64,000 nucleotides of DNA from an uncultured Pseudomonadota bacterium (GTDB taxonomy: Bacteria; Myxococcota_A; UBA796; GCA-2862545). The notes beneath the pieces are model-generated. The model worked only from the letters and a program-made list of their open reading frames with translations, made no database searches and had not been told where the DNA came from. The stretch spans positions 186,001-250,000 of the forward strand of contig CAJXTB010000001.1 in assembly GCA_913061235.1 (NCBI GenBank). The letters are read 5' to 3'. The position numbers were made by a program, and so were the translations under genes. Of this stretch, positions 1-8,225 are shown in pieces (the first letter of the stretch is position 1; each line of letters opens with the position of its first letter).

Positions 1-1
1 A

Positions 2-469
2 CAGCTGCTCAAGGAGTGCTTCGGCTCACTTCGCGGTGTACTCGACGGCAAGAAGGGTCCCCGCAAGCCCGGCGAATTGTCGACGACGTTGACCGAGCAC
101 CTCAAGACATCCGGCATTCTGCGCACCGCGCCATCCATCGGCATTCCGATCCTGTCAGCGGATGCCCGTACTCTGACTCGCGGTCCACGCATCAATGTGC
201 CCGAGCTGTCTGGCCTCAAACACTCGGTCAGCCTCGACAATGCTGACCAGGTGGGCGCCTGGGCGGAGAAGGGCTGGATTGACCTTCGCCCCATCAACAT
301 GGAGTGTTGGCTGGCTCGATTGGGACAGATGGTGGAAGCACGCCTCGAGCTGCGCGACCACGGCTCCGCCGCGGCCTCCATCCGCTCCTACCTGCCTACG
401 ACCTTCGAGATTGGTGAGGTTGTGGCCTGGATCTTCAACAATGAGATGGGCGGATACCGCGTCAAATAG
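2..469 (+). CDS. C-terminal part of an unidentified protein
   Basis: The frame is open from the first bases of the window to the TAG at 467-469, so about 155 residues of a longer protein are seen; its start lies upstream. I recognise no family. The visible part is soluble, without membrane segments or a signal peptide, and ends in an Asn-Asn-Glu-Met-Gly-Gly-Tyr-Arg-Val-Lys tail. Codon use resembles the neighbours. The last 8 bases overlap the 3' end of the convergent acetyltransferase gene. A dehydrogenase or synthase C-terminus is possible, but nothing diagnostic is visible. Confidence 0.6.
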   Translation, partial: QLLKECFGSLRGVLDGKKGPRKPGELSTTLTEHLKTSGILRTAPSIGIPILSADARTLTRGPRINVPELSGLKHSVSLDNADQVGAWAEKGWIDLRPINMECWLARLGQMVEARLELRDHGSAAASIRSYLPTTFEIGEVVAWIFNNEMGGYRVK

Positions 470-1040
470 TCGGCTTCGTCGCCAGCTTCGCGAAGACCAT
501 CGTGTCTTGCCACCCACCATCGAGCCACACATTGTCGCGCAGAGTGCCCTCGAGCTGGTAGCCGAGGCGCTCTGCCACAGCGACGCTGCGCACGTTGCGT
601 GGGTCGCAGCGAATCTCAATGCGGTGCATGCCCACATCAAACATGGCTTGTTCCACCAGGGCCACGGCTTCGCTAACGTAGCCAAGGCCTTCGAAGTCGC
701 CTGCAATCCAGTAGCCAAGCTCACAACATCCGTGTGCCCAACGGAGTTGATGTACACCGACGTTGCCGCAGAACACGCCATCGTCGCGACGCAAGATGCC
801 GAAATCGTACAGGCTGCCGTCTTTCCAGGTCTCTTGGGTGTGGCGGATGTACGACTGCTCATCCGCCAGCGTCAGCGTGGACTCCACCCAGGGTAGCCAC
901 GCCGCGAGCCGGCCGCGGTCCTCTTGCACAAGCGCAAACATCGCCTCGGCCCGGCTCAGCTGGTGCGGCTCCAGCACAATGCGCTGCCCGACCAAGGGGG
1001 TCGTTGGTGCTGTTGGGCGACCGCTAGGGGGACTCGACAT
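462..1040 (-). CDS. GNAT family N-acetyltransferase (RimJ/RimL type)
   Basis: The 192-residue protein resembles RimJ/RimL acetyltransferases, which transfer acetyl from acetyl-CoA to an amine, often a protein N-terminus. Visible signs are an N-terminal RIVLEP strand, the typical Trp-Leu-Pro-Trp segment near residue 50, a Glu-Leu-Gly-Tyr-Trp-Ile segment, the acetyl-CoA loop region (GLGYVSEA) and the C-terminal Arg-Asn-Xaa-Xaa-Ser-Xaa-Xaa-Val-Ala-Glu-Arg-Leu-Gly-Tyr signature. I chose the ATG at 1038-1040 because the similarity begins shortly after it. The frame extends upstream to 1181, but that stretch would be an implausible N-terminus and would cross the promoter region of the divergent dehydratase. 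The substrate cannot be predicted. Confidence 0.85.
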   Translation of the reverse strand: MSSPPSGRPTAPTTPLVGQRIVLEPHQLSRAEAMFALVQEDRGRLAAWLPWVESTLTLADEQSYIRHTQETWKDGSLYDFGILRRDDGVFCGNVGVHQLRWAHGCCELGYWIAGDFEGLGYVSEAVALVEQAMFDVGMHRIEIRCDPRNVRSVAVAERLGYQLEGTLRDNVWLDGGWQDTMVFAKLATKPTI

Positions 1041-1195
1041 CAAAACTCCATGCCCGAGTGTACCGGTAGCGAGCCCGCTCCAACTTTCGCCCCTGCTACA
1101 CCCCAGACAATGCCCCGGGAATTGTGTCAGTCCAACCCGGTACGAACGCGCCCACAGCGCAGATGTTATGCACGTTGCCATCGCTTGGAGGCACC

Positions 1196-3112
1196 ATGAA
1201 GCTCACTGGGAACGTCCTACACCTTTTGGAAGACTCGCTCCTCGTGCGCGCGCAGCTCGATGGGAACACTGTCGAGACAGACGGTCAGAGCTACCACTAC
1301 GGCGTGAACACAGACGCCATGATCTCGGGACAAGCCTGCACCCTCGGCTACACCCCGGTCATCTTGGGCCCGCACTTCCTGCGCAACTTCAAGGAAGTCG
1401 TTGTGGACTCTGCCGTTCAAGACGGTGGATTTCAGGTCATCGTGGGCGGAGACGCCTACGGTTCTGGAAGCTCGCGTGAAGTCGCTGTCGTCGCCCACGT
1501 GGGTGCCGGAATCGAGCTGGTCATCGCAGACAGCTTCCAGCGTATCTTCCAAGAGAACATGGTCTACGGCGGCATGCCCTTCACCACGGACCGAACCGTT
1601 CTCGACCGTCTGAAGGCCGGTGAAGAGCTCGATGTCACATCGCTCTACGCCGCACTGCCGCCCTTCTTCCGAGCCGTCAGCGAAGCCGGTGGTCTGATGC
1701 GCTACGGCACCCAGCTACTGGCCGGAGACATTGCGCCTACCTACGACGTCTCCCCTACCCCACGCGCCATGAACATCGCTGAGAAGTTGATTGCCAGGCG
1801 TGCTTGGGCCGGACACGGACAGCCTGTTGGCATCGCCAGCGTCAAACCTGGCGACCAAGTACTCGCCAATGCGGGCTTCCGAGGAATGCACGAGTACACG
1901 ACCGGCATGGTCGTGGACCTGTACCGGAAGGAGTGGGGCGACGCCCCGATGGCCGCACCTGAGCAAGTCGCAGCCTTTGAAGACCACTTCGTTCTCATTG
2001 ACCACCCGACCGTCCCCGACGCGGTGAAGAAGGCGCGGCTCGCTCCCGCCATGAACCTCACTCAAGAAATGGTGGAGGCCTGCGAACAGAACGGCATCCG
2101 TCTACACGGTCCAGGTCGCGCGTTCCCGCCCGGTGTCTGCCATCGCGTTGTGGTTGAAGACTACGCACTTCCTGGCGACGTTGTCGTGTTGACCGATTCG
2201 CACAGCCCCACCGCCGGTGTACTCAATGCCTTCGCTTTTGGCGTCGGCTCAACCGCCATGGCCTTCGCTCTGCGTACGGGCATGATTCCCGTGACGGTTC
2301 CCAAAGTGGTTCGTGTGGAGCTCACAGGTCGTAGCAACGGCGTGTTGTCCCCGAAAGACGTCATTCTGCACATCATCGGTGACCCCTACTTCCGCGAGGA
2401 GCAGTGGCGGAGCACGCCAACGGACACCTGCATCATTGAGTTTGGTGGCGACGCCTTGGAGCACTGGTCGGTCGATGAGCTGTCCGTGCTGACGAATATG
2501 ACTGTCGAAGGCGGCCTGATGACCGGCATCGTCGAGCCCTGCTCACCGATCACGACATTCCTTAAGGAACGGCGCGGCGTCGACGCGGAAGCGCTGTTCG
2601 TACACCCCGACCCAGGTGCCACCTACGAGCGCGTATGGAAGCTCAACTTGGACGACATTCCACTGACCGTCGCCACACCCGGCGACTCTCGCAACCGGGC
2701 GCCTCTGAACGACCACACGGACGAGGCCATTCACAACGTCGTCATCGCGTCGTGTACCGGGGGCTCACTTGCTGACCTTCGCGCCGCCGCAGAGGTGTTC
2801 CGAGGACGTACGCTGGCCGATGGCGTCCGCGTGACCATCACACCGTCGTCGACCCCAGTGGCTGAAGATGCCGAGAAGGAGGGGCTCTTGGACCTCTTCC
2901 GTGAACTCGGCTGCGTCGTCAGTGAGCCCGGCTGTGGTTCTTGTATCGGAAACGGTCCAGGCATTCCGTTTGATGGTGAGACCACCGCTTCGACCACCAA
3001 CCGGAACTTCGCCCGTCGTATGGGTGCCCCAGGACCGGTATTCTTGGTCTCTCCTGCCGTCGCCGCCGCAAGTGCTGTGACCGGAAAGCTTACCGACCCC
3101 AGGACTCTGTGA
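1196..3112 (+). CDS. Aconitase-superfamily hydro-lyase, swivel domain first
   Basis: A 638-residue [4Fe-4S] dehydratase of the aconitase/isopropylmalate isomerase superfamily. The small swivel (LeuD-like) domain comes first, with the Tyr-Gly-Ser-Gly-Ser-Ser-Arg-Glu loop at residues 88-95. The three-part catalytic (LeuC-like) region follows, with a Thr-Asp-Ser-His motif near 335 and three cluster cysteines at C520, C580 and C583 (CGSC). This is the domain order of AcnB without its HEAT-like N-terminus, and the reverse of mitochondrial-type aconitase. The start is the ATG at 1196 behind GGAGG at 1187. The stop overlaps the exonuclease start as TGATG, so the two are translationally coupled. A canonical aconitase is encoded at 9180-11447, so this enzyme probably has another substrate (isopropylmalate, homoaconitate, methylcitrate or similar); the sequence does not decide which. 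Confidence 0.88.
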   Translation: MKLTGNVLHLLEDSLLVRAQLDGNTVETDGQSYHYGVNTDAMISGQACTLGYTPVILGPHFLRNFKEVVVDSAVQDGGFQVIVGGDAYGSGSSREVAVVAHVGAGIELVIADSFQRIFQENMVYGGMPFTTDRTVLDRLKAGEELDVTSLYAALPPFFRAVSEAGGLMRYGTQLLAGDIAPTYDVSPTPRAMNIAEKLIARRAWAGHGQPVGIASVKPGDQVLANAGFRGMHEYTTGMVVDLYRKEWGDAPMAAPEQVAAFEDHFVLIDHPTVPDAVKKARLAPAMNLTQEMVEACEQNGIRLHGPGRAFPPGVCHRVVVEDYALPGDVVVLTDSHSPTAGVLNAFAFGVGSTAMAFALRTGMIPVTVPKVVRVELTGRSNGVLSPKDVILHIIGDPYFREEQWRSTPTDTCIIEFGGDALEHWSVDELSVLTNMTVEGGLMTGIVEPCSPITTFLKERRGVDAEALFVHPDPGATYERVWKLNLDDIPLTVATPGDSRNRAPLNDHTDEAIHNVVIASCTGGSLADLRAAAEVFRGRTLADGVRVTITPSSTPVAEDAEKEGLLDLFRELGCVVSEPGCGSCIGNGPGIPFDGETTASTTNRNFARRMGAPGPVFLVSPAVAAASAVTGKLTDPRTL

Positions 3113-3882
3113 TGCGTGTTGCGACATTCAACGTCAACTCCCTCCGTGTGCGTCAGCAGATCTTGCTCGACTGGCTTGAAGAAGCGCAGCCAGACGTAGT
3201 GTGCCTTCAAGAACTGAAGATGAAAGACGAGAAGTTCCCCGCCAAGGCCATTGCCGAAGCCGGGTACGAGCATCAAGTCGTGTGGGGACAAGCGACCTAC
3301 AACGGCGTGGCCATGATCTCGAAGACCCCCATTGAGAACAGCCACACCGGCTTTCGCGTGGGTCCGAAAGACAAACAAGCGCGCTTGGTCCAAGGCACCG
3401 TGAACGGCGTGCGCATTCTCGGCTGCTATGCGCCGAACGGAACCAAGCTGTCCACAGACAAGTTCGCCTACAAGCTGACCTGGTACGCCAGGCTGATGCG
3501 TGAACTGTCCGTAGGGACCACCAACGCAGACGACGTCTTAGTCTGTGGGGACATGAACATCGCCCACACCGCCAACGATGTGAAGAACCCGAACGAGAGC
3601 GCCGGTCGCCTCCACTACCACCCGCTCGAGCACGACACGTTCAACCGCCTGCTGGCCTGGGGCCTTGTCGATGCGTACCGCAGTCGCAATCCAAAATCGA
3701 AGGACTTCACCTGGTGGGACTACCGGATGGACGCCTTCAATCGCGACATGGGCCTACGCATTGACTACATGCTAGCCACCGAGTCGCTCAACAAGCGCAT
3801 CACGGACGTGACCCAGTGGAAGGGCCCGCGGGCGCTTGAGAAGCCCAGCGACCACATCCCCGTCACCATCGACATCGCGTGA
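3112..3882 (+). CDS. xthA: Exodeoxyribonuclease III (AP endonuclease family)
   Basis: A 256-residue enzyme of the exonuclease III/EEP fold. It cleaves DNA at abasic sites and removes 3'-blocking groups in base excision repair. Family motifs are clear: RVATFNVNSLR at the N-terminus, the metal-binding Glu in VCLQELK, the GDMNIAH motif, RIDYMLAT, and the C-terminal SDHIPV with catalytic Asp-His. Length matches the family (about 255-270). The ATG at 3112 overlaps the upstream stop in TGATG, and the stop overlaps the GTG of the methyltransferase gene, so the three genes form one translation unit. A second family member lies at 55587-56357. Confidence 0.95.
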   Translation: MRVATFNVNSLRVRQQILLDWLEEAQPDVVCLQELKMKDEKFPAKAIAEAGYEHQVVWGQATYNGVAMISKTPIENSHTGFRVGPKDKQARLVQGTVNGVRILGCYAPNGTKLSTDKFAYKLTWYARLMRELSVGTTNADDVLVCGDMNIAHTANDVKNPNESAGRLHYHPLEHDTFNRLLAWGLVDAYRSRNPKSKDFTWWDYRMDAFNRDMGLRIDYMLATESLNKRITDVTQWKGPRALEKPSDHIPVTIDIA

Positions 3883-4673
3883 TTCACCAGGTTGTTGTAC
3901 GCGGTGTGCCCGAATGGGTGGACGCCGGCAAGCTCCTTGGGCAACCGTTCACGTCTGAGGATGACGCCTTCACCGCAGAGCTGGACACCGAGGCCGCTGC
4001 GGACCTCGCCGCACGTCTACGCAATGTTGGCGTGGGCGGTGCGTTACTGAGCGTTCAGTTTCGTCCGCGACTGAAGCGTCCGGCCATTCGTGCAGGACGC
4101 ACCCGCGACGCCCGGGCTCGACGCGACACAACCCCCGGGTTCACGCAGCCGGGCGCTCAGTGGGACGATGAAGGCCGATACTCACTGACCCCAGAAGCCC
4201 TGGCCTTGGTCATGGGAAAAGCAGCCAACAAGCGAGATGTCACAGACTTGGGCTGTGGTGTGGGCGGCAATACCATTGGCTTCGCACGAGCCGGCTGCAC
4301 CGTTGCGGCCATCGAACGCGACCCGATCCGCCGAAGAATGGCACTGCACAATGCGTCGGTCTACGGAGTCCGAGACCGAGTGACCGTCGCCACCGAGCTG
4401 TCAGACGACGCAACGGGTGACCTGCTGTTCATCGACCCGCCATGGGGAACCGAGTGGGACCGCGAGCGCACCGTCGTCAACGACTTCCCACTGCTGGTCA
4501 CATCACTCGAACGCATTCAGCGGGCAGACTTCACTGAGCTGTGGGCGAAACTTCCACCGAGCTTCGACCCCACCAGCGTACCCAACGCAACGGCCCAAGC
4601 TGTCTTCGGGACACGCCCGGGGGATTGTCACCGAATCAAGTTCGTCTGGCTCTCTGTTCGACCCCACGCCTAG
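3879..4673 (+). CDS. Class I SAM-dependent methyltransferase, TGS1-like
   Basis: The 264-residue protein has a Rossmann-fold methyltransferase domain in its C-terminal 165 residues. Motif I is DLGCGVGGN (residues 123-131), an acidic residue follows in AIERDP, and motif IV is Ile-Asp-Pro-Pro-Trp-Gly (185-190). The GVGGN plus DPPWG combination is typical of the trimethylguanosine-synthase/RsmD-like group acting on guanine N2 or adenine N6 of nucleic acids; the true substrate is unknown. The N-terminal 100 residues form a separate basic module of unknown fold with an RAGRTRDARARR patch, plausibly nucleic-acid binding. It starts at GTG 3879, overlapping the exonuclease stop (GTGA). The stop shares four bases with the convergent MYXO-CTERM gene. 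Confidence 0.8.
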   Translation: MIHQVVVRGVPEWVDAGKLLGQPFTSEDDAFTAELDTEAAADLAARLRNVGVGGALLSVQFRPRLKRPAIRAGRTRDARARRDTTPGFTQPGAQWDDEGRYSLTPEALALVMGKAANKRDVTDLGCGVGGNTIGFARAGCTVAAIERDPIRRRMALHNASVYGVRDRVTVATELSDDATGDLLFIDPPWGTEWDRERTVVNDFPLLVTSLERIQRADFTELWAKLPPSFDPTSVPNATAQAVFGTRPGDCHRIKFVWLSVRPHA

Positions 4674-5956
4674 AGCGAGCGGCGACGCCGAATACCCATC
4701 AGCCCAAGCAAACCGAAGAGCGCCAAGCCACCGGTCGCCGGGGAGGTCGACTGACACCCGCAGCTCGAGACCGTCGCGCTTCCGCCGCCACCGGGCTCCG
4801 GGTCTGGATCTGGGTCAACTCCCGGCTGCGGAAACTGAATTCCCTCACCCGTGAGTGGGATGCGGACCTCTACGATGCTCGGGTCGTTGGTCTCTACGAC
4901 CAACACAGCCGTTGTCTGACCAATCGCTTCAGGGGCGAAGGTCACGACCACACCGTCAGCGTCGTCTGGAAGCGCGTAGGCAACATCCGGGAAGACTCGG
5001 AAGGAGTCACTGCCTTCAATGCGGAACGTGCCCTCTACAGGCAAGTCACCCAGGTTCTCAACCGGCACGTCGAGGGTGCTCTCGGTGTTCATGTACACGC
5101 CGCCAAAGTCATGGGTCCGGGGCAGTTCTTCCATGCGTGGCAGCGGGTGGCGGTAGTTCTCCAGCATGCGGAGCTCAGATGTGTACGAGCCAAGCGGAAG
5201 GTCAATGTCGAAGCTTGCCAGCTGAACACAACCCACGATGGTGATGCACAGCTCGGCGGACGGCGTGACCACAACGTCGAGCGACGCCTCCAGCTCCCCG
5301 GTCCACGCTGTTACATGTCGGGTCTGGGAAAAGGTCGGGACTTCCACATAGACCGTGTCATCGATGGACGTCACAAACGCATCGTCGGTCTCCAGTCCCC
5401 ATCCAGTCAGCGTGGCTTCCGCGACAGGGGCGGCCTCTGCATTGAACACTAAGCTCACGCCAGTGAACAAGTTCAGCGTGGTGGAGATGGGCCCCAGCTC
5501 GCGACCACGGCTCGAGATGGTGGCAATACCGTCAGGGTCGTCGGGTAGCAGCATGTCGTCAAAGAGCACCGAGCCATCGAAGGCCTCGGTCTCATTCCAG
5601 ATGCCGTACTCAAGGATTCCGAGATCGATAGCGTCTAGGTCCAACACCGCGGCCACATTCAGCGACAGCTGAGTGTCCAGGGAGAACTCACCGCCGTCTT
5701 CGTAGCCCATGAATCCGTGGGTCAGCGCTTCTGGCCACCACAGCTCGGACTCGCCGAGAATGCTCGTAGAGGCCCCACCGCGGGAGTTGGTGTAGATCCG
5801 TACGCCCACCGGGCTGTTGGCCGGCAAGATGCCACTGTCGTACTCAAACTGCTCAAACACGTCCGTGCGGTTCGAGAACTCAAGCTCAACGGGTTCACTG
5901 TCCCAGGCCAAGGCCACAGACGGCAAGAAAGCAAAAACCAGTACAAGTGTGCGCAT
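4670..5956 (-). CDS. MYXO-CTERM surface protein with ASH-like domain
   Basis: A 428-residue exported protein. It has a signal peptide (residues 1-17, ending ALA), a long beta-rich body of unknown function, an ASH/choice-of-anchor-type domain around residues 290-375 (HDFGGVYMNTES ... VTFAPEAIG ... ETNDPS), a Pro-Asp/Gly linker, and a tripartite tail. The tail has SCGC, a hydrophobic stretch and a terminal Arg cluster (IRRRRSL), matching MYXO-CTERM sorting signals, which in myxobacteria are thought to be processed and lipid-anchored at the surface. I start at ATG 5956, where the signal peptide begins; 14 extra in-frame residues upstream do not fit a signal peptide. Ligand and role are unknown. 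Confidence 0.85.
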   Translation of the reverse strand: MRTLVLVFAFLPSVALAWDSEPVELEFSNRTDVFEQFEYDSGILPANSPVGVRIYTNSRGGASTSILGESELWWPEALTHGFMGYEDGGEFSLDTQLSLNVAAVLDLDAIDLGILEYGIWNETEAFDGSVLFDDMLLPDDPDGIATISSRGRELGPISTTLNLFTGVSLVFNAEAAPVAEATLTGWGLETDDAFVTSIDDTVYVEVPTFSQTRHVTAWTGELEASLDVVVTPSAELCITIVGCVQLASFDIDLPLGSYTSELRMLENYRHPLPRMEELPRTHDFGGVYMNTESTLDVPVENLGDLPVEGTFRIEGSDSFRVFPDVAYALPDDADGVVVTFAPEAIGQTTAVLVVETNDPSIVEVRIPLTGEGIQFPQPGVDPDPDPEPGGGGSATVSSCGCQSTSPATGGLALFGLLGLMGIRRRRSL

Positions 5957-6013
5957 AGGCCGCGAGTATGCCTCACTCAGAGGGCATCCACCACCCAAAA
6001 GCCTGCGGTTGTC

Positions 6014-6592
6014 TTAGCTGAACGACCAGCTGCTGCTTGGCTTGGTGTCCTGGTCGTCCTTCGCTGTGTCCTTGACCGGCTTCGCAGCACGATGGGAAGG
6101 CTCCGAAGAACGCTTGAACGGCTTCGCAGCGGGCTTCTCTGTGGTGTTCGATGGACGCTTAAACGGCTTGCCCGAGTCCATGTCGGACTTCGTTGAAGAC
6201 CTAGAGGACTTCGTTGACGGCCGAGAGGACTTCGTTGACGGCCGAGAGGACTTCGTTGAGTGCCGAGTAGGCTTCGTTGACGGCCGAGAAGATGTCGTGG
6301 CGGGCTTCGCAGACTTGTTGCGAACACCCGGCTTGGAGATGATTTCCACGTAGACCGTAGGGTCTCCGGCGTCGAAGACCGCTTCAATCAGATTGGTCAC
6401 CTCTGAGATGTGAACGTCTGTGGCGGTCTCCTCAGTCTCCCCGACCTTGCAGGAAAAGTCCCAAAAATCCACACCCTCAGGCAGTGGTTTCCGACGTTCG
6501 CGCTTGACATACTTGCGGACCCGGTTCTTCAGTGCAGCAAGTGCCTGCGGTGGCTTGTGCGTGGATTCGGCGAACGTAAACGTCTGGCGCAT
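6014..6592 (-). CDS. DUF6172 family protein with basic repeat tail
   Basis: The first 95 residues match the small conserved family I know as DUF6172: MRQTFTF start, RKYVKRERRKPLPEG, VDFWDFSCKVG, and a C-terminal YVEIISKPG strand. Its function is not established. Here the usual ~100-residue protein is extended by about 95 residues of Lys/Ser/Arg/Pro/Thr-rich sequence containing five 7-residue units (KSSRPST type) and further basic clusters, ending WSFS. The tail resembles DNA- or RNA-binding disordered extensions. Start is ATG 6592, preceded by an AAGAGGA ribosome site; codons upstream do not continue the similarity. It may be cotranscribed with the MYXO-CTERM gene 57 bp downstream. Confidence 0.8.
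   Translation of the reverse strand: MRQTFTFAESTHKPPQALAALKNRVRKYVKRERRKPLPEGVDFWDFSCKVGETEETATDVHISEVTNLIEAVFDAGDPTVYVEIISKPGVRNKSAKPATTSSRPSTKPTRHSTKSSRPSTKSSRPSTKSSRSSTKSDMDSGKPFKRPSNTTEKPAAKPFKRSSEPSHRAAKPVKDTAKDDQDTKPSSSWSFS
6186..6290 (-). repeat. 21-bp tandem repeat, five units, in coding sequence
   Basis: The plus-strand string GACTTCGTTGA begins at 6186, 6207, 6228, 6249 and (with one change) 6270, an exact 21-bp period. The repeat encodes seven-residue KSSRPST-type units in the DUF6172 protein. The middle units are nearly identical and the outer ones degenerate, as expected for growth by slippage. The unit is a multiple of three, so copy-number change keeps the frame. Confidence 0.9.
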
Positions 6593-6855
6593 GGAGAAGT
6601 CCTCTTGGTGTTGGTGAATAGCGCAATCACACGAGTTCACCCAACGCGAATCCACGCGACGCATACAGCGAGCCCGATCGCCGCTGCTCTGAATCGGGCG
6701 TGCTGGGACGTGGACGGAAGCCACACCATCAATGCCTCAACATCCAAACACCGAAAAACCCAGTAAAGCCCACTATTTATGAGCGAGTTTCACGCAGCTG
6801 GAGCCGGGTTCTGGACAGTCTGCGGTCTAGGTCACGCTTCAGCCAAGGGCTCGGC
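6593..6855. other. Non-coding gap between DUF6172 and lipase genes
   Basis: About 260 bases lie between two minus-strand genes. They must hold the promoter of the DUF6172 gene and the end of the lipase transcript. Apart from a short AT-rich stretch around 6765-6785, I see no convincing hairpin, repeat or promoter pair. Confidence 0.4.
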
Positions 6856-8154
6856 CTACAGTCCCTGCGTCGCCAGCCACTGCACTTCGTCCCGGTAGAA
6901 CGCCACATGGTCCCAGCCGGGAGCGGTCAGTCCGCCGATCTGCCCCACCTCATCGGCGTGGTCGGCAGGAATGGTCCCGCGGACCGTTCCCCAGGCAGCA
7001 CTGTCCACCGACACCAAGCCATCACTCGGGCCTTCAAACCAGCTAACGAGCAGTCGACTGGTGCCAAACAAGGGCGAGACGACTTCACCGGCGTTCTCCC
7101 GTTGGCATTGGAACTGAAAGGCACCACAGGTCACACCCGCCCAGCTCGCATAGATGACGTCTTCGCGGTCGGGGTTGTCCAGATTAAACTCGGCCATGTT
7201 TGTCGTGGAAAACTGGCTCATCTGGGCCACGATGTCTTGGTCACTGTCTAGGCCGTAGAACAGGGCCAGGCCGTCGAACAGCGAATCCACGATGAACGAC
7301 GTGATTCGTGCGTCATCGAGCACACCAGAACTCGCGTCACTCACGGCCGTCCCCCGATGTGGCGTTCCAATAGTGGTAATGGAGCGAATCCGCCCCAACG
7401 GGTCGAGCTGGCTCGCGACGTACCGAGCATCCAGCCCCCCTTGGCTGTGCCCAACAAGATTGAAGCCGCGGTGATGTCCTTCGGCCGCCGTTTCATCCAG
7501 CATTGCAGCCCAGTCGACGGCCCGAACCTCGGTGCTCTGGAAGGGGTCGACCGTACCAATGACCAGCTCAATGCCCCGTGGCTCAAGGTCATCTTGGATG
7601 CCAAAGTAGTAGTCGAGAACACCAATAAACTGGTCTGTTCCTGCCATTCCGTGCATGAGAACAACAGGGTATCGGGTCCACATGGCGTCGCAGCCAGAGC
7701 GGCACTCCCGTGACAATGCCCAGTCGGATGGACCATCGTCGCTCGGTCGTACGGAGACCAAGAACTCCCCTGACCACGGCAAGACAACGGTGACGACGCC
7801 TGATTGCACAACGCTTTCGCGATGCAGTTCCTCACCACTGACCGTTGTGATGACCACGTCAGCAGGCGCATCTCCGGTCCACTCATTGACCACCAAGTCA
7901 ATCACCGCGTCACGCGGCCCTCCAAAGGCATGAAGGGCCCCATCGCAGCGGGAGAGACTTCCAGCCAGCGTGGTGTCTAAGTACTCGCCTTCGACAGCGT
8001 CAACCGGAACACAGTCCACCACCCCCTCGGTGTCCAAGTCCGTGTCCCCAACGCCAGACGTATCAACGTCCACGTCGCCTGTGTCCAGCTCAACAATCGT
8101 CGCCCCCGAGTTGCAGGCGGAGAGCAGGACAGCACAAAAAAGAAGTCGATTCAT
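6856..8154 (-). CDS. Secreted triacylglycerol lipase, lipoprotein
   Basis: A 432-residue alpha/beta hydrolase. It has a lipoprotein signal (LLSAC, lipidated Cys14), an Asp/Thr-rich linker, a ~110-residue beta-rich domain, and then a catalytic domain of the Pseudomonas/Burkholderia lipase type starting at YPVVLMHGMAG (oxyanion region). The nucleophile is Ser237 in GHSQGG. The likely acid is Asp378 in PSDGLVSVDSA and the base His416 in WDHVAFY, in the order expected for the family. It should hydrolyse long-chain acylglycerols outside the inner membrane. No foldase (Lif) gene is adjacent. The extra N-terminal domain is unusual; its role is unknown. Confidence 0.87.
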   Translation of the reverse strand: MNRLLFCAVLLSACNSGATIVELDTGDVDVDTSGVGDTDLDTEGVVDCVPVDAVEGEYLDTTLAGSLSRCDGALHAFGGPRDAVIDLVVNEWTGDAPADVVITTVSGEELHRESVVQSGVVTVVLPWSGEFLVSVRPSDDGPSDWALSRECRSGCDAMWTRYPVVLMHGMAGTDQFIGVLDYYFGIQDDLEPRGIELVIGTVDPFQSTEVRAVDWAAMLDETAAEGHHRGFNLVGHSQGGLDARYVASQLDPLGRIRSITTIGTPHRGTAVSDASSGVLDDARITSFIVDSLFDGLALFYGLDSDQDIVAQMSQFSTTNMAEFNLDNPDREDVIYASWAGVTCGAFQFQCQRENAGEVVSPLFGTSRLLVSWFEGPSDGLVSVDSAAWGTVRGTIPADHADEVGQIGGLTAPGWDHVAFYRDEVQWLATQGL

Positions 8155-8225
8155 GCGCGGAAACTAGCACATCAACAAGCATCCCCGCGATGCCACAAAA
8201 TGCGCCCCCGGCCGCCACGGTGGCT

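Noticed and set aside
5020-5100. tRNA or other small RNA genes across the window
   Set aside because: Scanning for the GGTTCGA-type T-loop with matching acceptor stems gave no convincing cloverleaf anywhere in the window.
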